Below are positions 54,001 through 64,000 of a stretch of 64,000 nt of DNA, one piece after another (position 1 is the stretch's first letter; the number at the start of each line of letters is the position of its first letter). The stretch lies in NCBI RefSeq assembly GCF_016859285.1, contig NC_053412.1, forward strand, positions 5,331,789 to 5,395,788, in the 5' to 3' direction. This DNA comes from Xiphias gladius. Taxonomy: Eukaryota > Chordata > Actinopteri > Istiophoriformes > Xiphiidae. A model generated the notes under the pieces. That model was not told where the DNA came from and did not search any database. It saw only the letters and a list, made by a program, of their open reading frames with translations. The translations under genes and the position numbers were made by a program.

Positions 54001-57000
54001 TCATAACATGATGTGAAAAGGAAGTTGAACTGATGCCGATGACAATTTTCCATTTCAAGTGAATGCAGCATAAAATCACATTTGTGCCCTTCTCTAATCC
54101 AAATAAGTGTAACTGTAGAGCACAATACTGACTATTCATGTCAGTGTAATCAGAAGTGTAAAGAAATGTAGTCGGCCACAGACAGTTTGCTCCCAGTATA
54201 GCTGTGTCTTAACTCTACATAAAAAAAAAAAAAAATCTATTTTTTCTTATTTATGGCATAACTTACACATGGCTGGAGCTTTTTGTATCTAAAGTGAGAG
54301 CTTAAAGATTTTTGAATGTATGATCTATCCTACTATCTTTTTTTCTGTCTGTTTCTGTCATATTTTCTCCTCCTTCCACCCTGTCCGTTAGTCCGTCCGG
54401 TCTTTCTCTCTGTGGCTCTCTCTGTAGATGACCCACCCCTGACAGAACTCGCCAGATGTCCTCATTTCTCATTTATCAGAACCCTTTCATAACGCTTTGG
54501 CTCTGTTCAGTTCTGCAGATGAGCAGGACCTCGGGTGATGCGTCATTTTTCAGAAATAATGTCTCACATGTGAGGGGCTTAATGTGATTAGAAGAAATGA
54601 CATTGGATCTGTTGCTTTATCTGGGGAAATGTAATCAGACTACACCAAACAAAGACATACTTTGGGTAAACTTTTTCTGATCTTGCCAAATCTTTCCAAA
54701 TACATGTAAAGCCTGATTTATCTTATTCCTCTATACCATAGACCTCTGCTGTTGCCCAACAACTGTTAAAAACACACCAGTGAGCCACACTGTTGCACTG
54801 GGTCATATGTTTCCTCACCATGAACTTGGGCACTATAGTTTATTTTAAGTAGATCGCACATACGCCGTCCCGCTGCTGTAAATAAGCAGTAGCCCTTTGT
54901 CAAAAAATGAAAACTGTACTTTTGTGACACATTTTTAAACTTATAAGTCTTCATCGGGAACAAAGGGGCTATTGGCTTAGCGCCGCAAACAATGCAGGGA
55001 AGTCATAGGGTACTGGCAAATTAAGTCAGCGGTCAGACCAAAAACTGCACTGCGTTAAAAGAAATGGTAGTGGCTGCATTGCTGGGGGAGGTGTTACTTC
55101 AGGCATGAGTGATACAGTGATACGTGCCAGGAACCCCTGCCGGACTAAGAGATCCATGAGTTTGAAGACTCATCAGATACCTAAACACTGCATGGTGGTG
55201 TATAAAATCAATGAGGAAAGATTTTACTGGTTTGGAAAGTTATGGTAATGGCAATCATTTTATTCGTCTTTATTTTACTTCACGGTGATGGGCAGAGAAT
55301 CAGTAGAAATACACCATTCACGGTACAAAGTAATCTGGAGCCAGGTTCACCGTTTCGGCCTGACAAGCTCATCTACACCTCATTCGTGTAAATGACTGAA
55401 GGATTTACCTTTTTTTTAAGCAGGGGCTAGGGTCGATCTGGGCGCAGTCTAAGGCCGTTTTCAGGAGGTTTATTGACGAAGAGGAAAATACGGCCATTTC
55501 TAACATTTAGCTCACACACACAGCAAAGTGGGGACCAATGTGAGCTTCAATGCAAGTCTGTCACACTTAAGACATCTTCTCCAGTACACCATGCTTAATT
55601 GACCAGACACCACCTTGTTGAGAGGAAAAATAGACAAGAACGTCCAGTGTCATTGTGTTAAATGTGGCCTTTCCAGTACTGCAATGCTTCAGCAACCACT
55701 GCCTATTGTAACAACTTTCTTAAATGGTTTATTAGAAGTATTGTTCCTCCCTCTCTCTTATTCTCTTTGTCTGTGTCTTGTCTTCCCCTCTCTCCCATCC
55801 TCTCTTTCCCTCTCCCTCGTCTTATCTTCCTGCTGCTCTCTCACCGTTTTCCGTCACAACCGGCCAGCTGCTCGCTCGCCCTGGATCCTCCCACTCGCTG
55901 CTCACCTCTTTGTGTTCGGGAGGAATGTAAATGATAGTGATTCGGGATGTAGGGTGTGACGCTTGAATTTTGCCTCAGCGAGACAGAGCTGTGATGGACT
56001 TAGTCTGTGGGTGTCTTTCTGACTCCCCTCCCAGAGTGCGCAGAGGGGATGAGACCCCGGGTGGTCTGCTCACTTCCTGTTCGCGCTCTCGATATGCCAG
56101 TTTCTTGGGAATTAAAGTGAGGAAAAGCAGACCTAGACACATGCCCCTTACACAGCGTGTCATTACTACAATTTTCTCATTAATTGTTGTATGTCAGCCC
56201 CGCATCTGTATTTGTTGTTGCAACATTTTTATCCTTTATTCTTATCCTTTTTCCTGATGTGATCTCTCAGAAGTCGTAACATAGGAATCTCTCCCATCAT
56301 TAACTCCCCTCCCACACGATGTGAACGCAGCAATGGCCTAGCTTGCTAGCTTCCACTTTTCAAGTTGATTGCAAACATAGCAGCACAACCGGATCTTCCA
56401 AATGTTGAATGTTAAAAAGGGGCCAGATGTTTTAAAGTGCTAACCAGAGCTCTGTGGGCGTGTTGAAAAACTGGAAAAAGTCTTGTATCAACAGTTGTAG
56501 GATAGACAGGTCTATAACCTGCTCCGGTCAGTAGTGCACCGAAGAAGTTGACAGCTTGTCTCCTAGGCAACGCCAGCTGTCAGGTGTAAGTCAGCTGTGG
56601 CGATGGGAGGAGCCCAAGCAGAGGCTTGAAGATTACACTGTTTTCACATATATGTCCGAAAACCTCCCCTGAAAAATGTACACACAAATTTAGAATTCGA
56701 ATTTCAATTCGCCAACACTGTGCCTAAAGTAATTAACTGTAAAATATTGTGGTATGGCAAAGGTTGTAGCTGTAAATTAGTAAGCAGATCAGCATGGGAA
56801 ATGGAGAAAGTCCATCTCAGTATGTCTGTACTGAAGCCAGTAAATGGATATCTTTTCCAAATGTTCTTCCGGTCAGCTTTTATCCTGCAGGCTGGTTTAA
56901 ATAGGTCAGATTTGCACACTTTTCTAGCGGTTTTAACCATGACTTCATGGCACGCCAGTCCATAAAATTTGAAACCTCTCAGGGAAGTGGAGGAAAAAAA

Positions 57001-57099
57001 GGGGCATGTCGGGGGATACTGGTGGTACAGTGCAGCCGTGGTGTTTTCAGGTCTCTTGGCTGCATTAGGCTCCCTGCGGCTGAAAACACGTATAATGTT

Positions 57100-60000
57100 G
57101 ATTAAGTGCACCGGTGGGATACCTTAGTTCATGTCAAGGGGGCTGCCTGAAAGGCTTGGATCAGCAGCGTTATTAATGAAAGGGCCGAATGTTGGATTTT
57201 AACCCCCGTCTCTATTCTGGGTGATGTCACCGTCTGGATAGACACCACCGGTCTCACCTCAGTGACTGAACACAACAGATGGCTCACATCTGGAGGGGTT
57301 CCAGAGAGGCATTTTAGCACCGAGGGTTATGAGGTTTAGCTTTGTCCACTGACTTCTAGTGATGATGAGGATTGATGGTGATTTTATTTTTCTTTTAGTG
57401 CAATTAGCTCTGGCAGGGTGCCTAGTCTTGAGAGGGGTTTTACAAGATATTTAAGAAAAAAAAATGTAAAAGCATGTCGGCATAGTTGAATGAATCTTTA
57501 CATACATTTCTGTCTCTTCATTTTGAAACACTAACAATTTCCGAGGCATATTTCTTTCCTCGTAATGTTTACAGATTAATAAAAGCAAACCCAAACAGCT
57601 TTTATATCACCCTTACAACATTTACTGGATGATATAACACATTAAAACATATAAAACACTACATGCGCCCTATTTCCTAACATTTTATCCTTTTTTTGGG
57701 AGGGGGGGGGTTTCTGTTTAATTTGAAACATAGTTGTCCAATCAGATTAGAATGTTTTGGAAATGCTAAATGACTGTAATTATTTAGCAACAATATATTC
57801 CAGGAAGGATTATAATTGTACTTTGTATTAAATATATTAATTTTTGCAGCAAACTGCAATGAAAAATGTAAAAATCCAACGGAGAGCTTGTTAATGCAAG
57901 AGCAGTTTCATACTGCTGGCCACACAGCAGCTCTACTTGAGTAGCTCGGCCTTAACTGGGACTCAGTTTTTTGTTTGATCCTTAAAATGCATTTAATTTC
58001 ACCCTTCCCAGCAAGAGAGAGGCTTCCATTTAAAATGTAATATTAAAAATTGGATGCAGCGCAGTCCCTCTGAAACAACTCCAAGGACTAACAGAGCAAA
58101 AGAATAGTTGCTAAATCTGATTTTTATGTTATTTTGGGTTGAGCACAGAACTAGCTGTAATATATGGCTTCTTGAAATGTAAGCTCATAATTTTCTTTGT
58201 TTGAAAAAAAAAAAACGAGTGCACCTTGGGAATGAGCTCATGCTATACTTACATTAAATTAGAGAGATCCAAGCATAGCATTTATTCTCTCTTGTGTTTG
58301 CTCTTTGTCCAAACCACAGATGCCGTACCTCCCCCTTGGCATGCTTAAACTTTACAAGAACCCTTCTTAAATTGTTAGATGCTTTTAAACAGATTATAGG
58401 TGATATGACAAGAGAAGGTTCGGTGATATTCTCTGCGTTGGCACCGAGACACCGTAACACTTGTGGCCCGATAATAAAACAGAATGTGAGTGTTTTTCTG
58501 GAGGAATCAGAAAGAGGAACGGTGGTACTTATCCAGATGAAAAAGTATGGAGTTTGAAACATTTTATTTCACACTCTGGACTTTGCAAGAGCCTTGTATG
58601 GCTTTAGTATCCAACACTGCTTGTCTCTTTGCTGACATGGATATTTCCTCTTTCTTCCACTTCACTAAGCCTTGAGAGGCTCCTGAAACTGGATAGACCC
58701 TTTAAACCATTTTTCCACCCTTTAGTCATACTCCCCACCCACTCACCCACCCTTCACCACCTCTGTCACTGCCAGGAGGATTTGCTCGGTCTCAAGGCCA
58801 AAAACATTTGTCCTGAGATATCAGTCCCTGGACTTTGACAAAAGTCTGATTTCATCACTCTAATCTTTTATGGCGAGGGGCACTGGCCATCTTAAATCCT
58901 ACTGCAACCCCATCAAAATATTATCTCCCGGACGTCTTTATCCTTCACTGCTACAAGAATATTAAACTAGGTGCCAGCCATTTATGGCTCACTAGCTCCT
59001 CACCAGGTCAACACAACGTCAGGATAGGAGATTTTTGAGTAAAACTAAATGGACTGCATAATTTAATCTTGGAAAAATACAGTGTAATTGAGGTTTTGGG
59101 CTCGCATCAAAAAGGCTGTTTCGCTCTGGAAATGACTTCTAGGAAGAGTGCGGTCCACAGTTTCGGGTGGAGGAAGGTGGATGTTGTTTGTTTTGCTGTT
59201 ATGACACTGCAGCTCAGACAGTGTATTCCACTACACATTTCTGGGCTCCATAAATATAAGTTATTAACCATAGGAGCCGTTGGGCTTGTTGTACCGGCGC
59301 GTTAATCAGATTGGCACCGGTCTTGTCTCCTGCCATAAAAAGACAGAATTTTGTTTTCTGTTAAGTCATGCATCTTATTGAGGGTTAAATTACATTTCTG
59401 CAGTGTTTTTGCAGAGACTTGGAGGGCTTGTAAAACATGAAACTGTTGAACATTGCTTCCACATTCTTATATAAAAAGATGTTTCACAGCACATTATTCA
59501 CAGATACATAATATTTAATTTTTATTAAATTCTCTGAAACATGTTTGAAAACAATAATTATTATTGTTGGAAAAGGTATGTCTGAAATAATATTTACTTT
59601 CATATCTCGACCCTGAAACATACCAGTGCCAGCTATTCTCCAGTCTCATAACCCTGCAGGAAAACATTCTTATCAATCATCTCCAGCACCTTGCATCGGA
59701 TCTGCGAGGAGGGAATTTAAAACCCAACCGTGGCTCTTATTTCTTGGTTTCATGAGAGTCCTGTCAAAGCCCAGGATGAACTTGGACGGGGTGGTCCCTC
59801 TGACAGCTCTCTAGTGTTCCCCGCCAAAGAGTCAATCCCCAAAGTTTTAAATGTTGGTTTCCATATCACAGCTTGACACCCGACCACCTCAGTCTCGACA
59901 GGTCCTTCTTGAGACCAAGCATACAGCCTTGAGATTTTTTTTACTCCCACAGTAACCACAAACTCACTTCTCACTTTCTTATACAGGGATTTGCAATGTA

Positions 60001-63000
60001 GGAAACCTGACATCTTAAAATTCCTTTGAGATGGTAAATGCTCCAGATTGTAAGATTACTGAATACATGAAAGTCCAACTCCCTCAGCTACACATAAAGA
60101 GCTGTATTCACAAGAAACAAGTAACCAGAACATCAGCTTTGTTTTTTTTCGGTCTCTGTCAGACAAACTTCGTCAAGGAAAAGTAAATTGAACCCTGTTC
60201 CTTATAAACATCCCTAATTAACAGTTACCACCAATGAATTAGTTGCTTCCTCACGCCCACAGGAAGTTACAAGAGTTATTTTCAATTTTACACAAATTCC
60301 ATAAAATCCCAACAGTGGCTGCAAACAGTGACTCATGAAAAGGGGATTTGTTTAATGGACGACAAAATATTTATCTTACAGCACTGTATATCTACAGCTT
60401 CTTATACAGGAGGTTTTTTAAGCTTCTTCTGCAAGAAAACACTGAATTAAAGCAGAATCTCCTCTTAGTCCCGAGCCTTTTCTGCACACACCTCAGGGTT
60501 TTTCTGATAATACTTTGTGTTAAAGCCTTAGTCTCACAATATAGAGGAATAGTTTGACATTTTGGGAAACACCCTACTGTGCATTCTTGCTGGAATTCTT
60601 TTGATCAAAATACCAGTGAATTAATAGTAAATATAATCAATTATCAGCATGTCCCTTGCATGCTTTTTCCAACATTCCCTGCCTGAAATAGGAGTTTCCG
60701 TGATGATTTGATTTTGTGGTGAATCTTGTTTGTCGTGCTGTCTTAGCCTGGAGTGTGATTAGAAGAGTTTAAGACGAGGTGAAAAGCAACAACACAGAAA
60801 AGTGAAAGCAAAGATTGTGGCATAGATCACTAACCTTGCTACCGCTTGCCAGGATGCTATTATTTGCTGTTTTGTTTACACAGGAAGGTGTCCTTCATCG
60901 AGATGAGTGACAAGTGGTGAGATGTGAATTTCTCCAAATGAGAGGAAGGGCTTTTAGGCAAACATGTGCACACTGTAATGCGGTGGGAAGAAAAAAATAA
61001 CCGAAAGTGCCAAATGCAGTCCCATAGGAGGAGTTTTGTTGCCCAAAGCCTGGCTAAACTGGCTCGTCCTCCCACCGGCTGAAGCAGGATATGAGATCAT
61101 GAAATGTGTTGAAAGGAACATCCTCATCAAAATCATCTGCCATGGTTTTAGGAATTACTAAAACTTATTATTTTTTTTAGTTTTTAACATTTACATCTAC
61201 TATATATCTAAAGTAATGATGAAGGGATGCTGTAGTTTTGTATTAAGTCTGTCTCTAAGTCATATCAATGACAAATTATTGGCCAAAATAATAGTTTTGC
61301 TTTCAGTGTGTCCCATTCCAATGAAAAAATACCCCATAGCATTTATTAGCAGTATATTAGCAATTAATAATTATTCATAACAACACTGAGATTAAAAACA
61401 TTTTAAGTTTTTATTAATGTATTTGTCAATAGCTAACTGGTGTATAAACAGTTATGAAGTATATATTTATTATATTTATTAATTAAAGAAGTTTTAAAAC
61501 TTGCATGTTAATTATTTGTGCATGTGTTATAAAGCAGTTAAATGATTTATAGCACACTGTAAGGTTTTTTTTTCATGTGTGTAGTCATACTGTATATCAT
61601 TAAATAAGATCATTCATTAACTGTTTTTGCACAGGTTATTGATGCTTCAGAGGAGAAGTTATAATGTTGACATTATAAACTCTTAAAAATGTATGTATAC
61701 TGTACCTGCTTACGTCTATATCATAGTGTGAAAAAACAAATCTGTATGCTGCCTATAAATGCCAGATAGGGGGTGTTACAGAAACATGAATGTCCTACTT
61801 TCCCCTCAAGTTAATGACCTACTAAGGTACAGCAGTAATGTTGTCTTTGTTAAAAATGAAATTGTGTCTTGGGGGGCAGTGGCCATATTGATTCCCTGTT
61901 TGCACAATTAATCATGGGCACGTCCTTATAGCCCATCCACCACAACGTGACATTTGAGTTGGCAGATCTAGGCTGGCGCTTTCCTCCCTCCATATTTCAG
62001 TCACTATCTCGGCACCGACTTGGCCGGGAGCGCAGGCACAGGCTCATTGTTCAGACACTGCAGCTGCCAGCTACGAGGACGTAATGTGCAAGTTTCTCAC
62101 TGTCGCTTCCTTCCAGCCTGACAGGACGGGAGCGAAAAATGGCTTCCCATTGCCATGTTTTGCCAAGCTGTAACTCAAGAGGGTGTCTGCTACAACAAAT
62201 GGGAGAGGAAGGGAAATCAGAGAGATTAGCTGTTGCTGGCGGGAAAATGTATCCTCTTCAATGTCAAGTTCACATGTCATTCTCTGTTGCCCGAGGCAAT
62301 TTGAGTCTTGCCATCACTCGCCGTCTCCTGCCCTGGCAGAGGCCAAGCACAGTTCACAGCAAGCGTAGAAATGTCATGCTAGCTCTACATTAGCCGCGTT
62401 TTTCCCGCTTGACCCCAGCCCTCCACCCATGGTGCTATTTCCTTTCACAAATAGAGGATTAGCTCATACATCACTCCTGCAGATCCCCGGTCACCATAAT
62501 CATTTGTCAAGCTCTGTTCAGTCGAACATTCACTTCTTCCTGCTCTTATTTTTTAACCCTGTCAGACGCCAGCGGTTACAAATAAGTTGTCAGGCTGCTC
62601 TAATAAGAATGCTGCCAAGTTAAATATACTCAAAACTCGATTTCATTTTTATTCAAACTCATGGATGCCATCATGAGAACCTTGTCACCCACTGCTCTCA
62701 ATGTTTATTCCACTAATAGTCCCAGTTTTCTGCCAACCTGATTGATATACGACCTTTGAATAGACGCCTTTAAGTTCTGTTAACCTTGTCCAAACCCACA
62801 CATAAACCCAGTAGGTATTCACTATCAGACTTTTACCCCTTTAAAAGAAAAAAGGTCTCCAAAATTAAACAATCTCACAAAAATACTGATTAGAAAAATA
62901 ACTTTTTCACAATTTTATTGCAGAAATTGATCCTTAATTTGGAGAGAAACCTTCAGCACCTTTTGCAAACACAAACGAAAAGGTGATTACATAGGCTTCT

Positions 63001-63460
63001 TTTAATTTTTCAACATTTGTTTTACAAAACCAACAAGAAGACTGAAATAGAAAATATGGATATTTCTGTATCAGATGCAAATCATTGCCACAACATTTTT
63101 ATCTCACGTTTTTGTCAGGTGAACAGTTCTGGATGAAGTCGGACCCTCAAATTCATTACCTGAACTAGAGAAGTAGTGAACATGTAATTTCTATTTTAGG
63201 GTTGATTCATCTCCTTTTATAACAAGTCTAAAAAAGAAAGGAAAAGTACGAGCAGTGAGTCTTACGTCCTTGTGGTTGGTGAGGTCTAATCACTGCATTC
63301 TGTCAGGGAGATGTAATCGCATTACGCCAGGCAATGACGACTCTCTGGGCCTAATTACCACCCAGTTTACAGATGTAATGCAGCGATATTAAGACAGTCT
63401 CACGCATAACTTTAAGGTTAGAGTGCACATTTAAAAATACGCTTTCATGTCAGGGGTAAC
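57100..63460. promoter_or_regulatory. Stretch with several enhancer-like, repeat-poor blocks
   Basis: Blocks near 57120-57340, 57890-58110, 58860-59020, 61860-62160 and 63250-63420 have balanced composition. They carry homeodomain-type cores (TTATTAATGA, ACAATTAATCATG, GCCTAATTACC) and no simple repeats, unlike most of the flanking DNA. This is the usual look of conserved noncoding elements in vertebrate introns. Conservation was not tested. Confidence 0.25.
60543..60595 (+). mobile_element. Truncated second copy of the TTGACATTTTGGGAA MITE
   Basis: AGAGGAATAGTTTGACATTT followed by TGGGA is identical to the sequence at 44356-44380, including bases left of the inverted repeat. The next about 30 bases resemble the family interior but then diverge. 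No right-hand inverted repeat was found. Confidence 0.65.
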
Positions 63461-64000
63461 TGTTTTATGTTACTGGCTCCTGTCCTCTAACACTCTCGCC
63501 CTGTTGATGGGTACCTGCACATCCGCAGTACAGAGGCGATCAAAGCATTTGGAGTAAACCGCGCACCTGAGAGTGTTGATGCACCTTGGCTCTCCCGTTT
63601 TAAAGATTACCTTCATGCTTTGTCGATGTGATAACAATAATAAATGAAACAACAATGACGAGCAATTGCTCTGCTCACGCAGCAGTGCGCAAACTAGAAC
63701 AACATAAGCCACTTAACCCCTAGTTCTTTCCATTATATCAGAAGGAAATGCTTTGCTCAAGGGCGCACCAATCCACATCCGCAGCTAATCTTTTTTTCCT
63801 GGCCAGAACACAGGTCCTGTTAGGTGCAAACCTACATTATGAGCTCACTTCATTCACCTTTGAGCAAATGGCGCCTCCATTTATTTTCCAAATGTGAGAA
63901 AAATCAAGCGGCATTAACTTAAATCAGTGTAATTCCATGCGAGGCAGTGTTGGGAAAACATGAATGCCTTGTCGGTTTTCTCCTCATTAATTGAGACAAA

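Larger units (their letters stand above)
37534..64000 (-). other. filip1 upstream intron/flank, no coding exon recognised
   Basis: The exon at 37533 begins with the last base of a split codon, so an upstream coding exon must exist. I searched both strands for the expected N-terminal peptide (KEDLIQLLSIMEGELQ-like) and for a donor after a QERER-type end, and found none. The simplest reading is a long intron. It holds the repeats at 39518, 44127, 47459 and 60543, long TG tracts at 48713 and 50966, a possible alternative first exon near 43127, and enhancer-like stretches beyond 57 kb. Short open frames here show no family resemblance. Confidence 0.6.

Overview
This window is animal nuclear DNA and looks like a percomorph-type teleost fish. 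The genes are split by GT-AG introns. ccdc28a and ect2l are compact, with introns of about 80-1,250 bp. Long perfect (TG)n/(CA)n tracts recur every few kb. The interspersed repeats, including a 'TTGACATTTTGGGAA' inverted-repeat MITE, an AAGTAC-rich element and a tRNA-derived SINE, resemble families I know from fish genomes. There are no bacterial, plasmid, phage or CRISPR features.

Layout. Positions 1 to about 13.65 kb hold no gene I can support: microsatellites, purine-rich tracts, one weak exon candidate and a small hairpin. ccdc28a (+) has five coding exons (14065-15770, 192 aa) and a probable poly(A) signal at 17169. Its last intron carries textbook U12-type (minor spliceosome) signals. 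ect2l (+) has 21 coding exons (17942-27648); joined, they give an uninterrupted 985-aa frame with an F-box, a Dbl-homology RhoGEF domain and a PH domain. filip1 (-) lies tail-to-tail with ect2l, with stop codons 1.2 kb apart. Its 71-aa terminal exon (28847-29062) and large 2.8-kb coiled-coil exon (34698-37533) are present. The N-terminal exons were not found and probably lie beyond position 64000. From 37.5 kb to the end I read the window as the intron or upstream region of filip1. It holds repeats, including a nested MITE insertion, and in its last 7 kb stretches with the texture of conserved noncoding elements.

How the genes relate. ccdc28a-ect2l in the same orientation matches the human 6q24 order as I remember it. 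filip1 is at 6q14 in human, so the ect2l/filip1 junction implies a rearrangement on one of the lineages. The three genes do not form a pathway: a small coiled-coil protein, a Rho-family exchange factor/F-box protein, and a filamin-binding cytoskeletal regulator.

I did not find a wholly new gene system. The most interesting signals are the U12 intron beside a 23-nt microexon, a (TG)41 tract that has taken the place of the polypyrimidine tract at an ect2l acceptor, a perfect CTCF consensus just inside ect2l intron 1, the nested transposon, a perfect 18-bp hairpin in a filip1 intron, and a possible internal filip1 promoter. All exon boundaries were read by eye from splice signals, frame and remembered protein families. 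No alignment was run.
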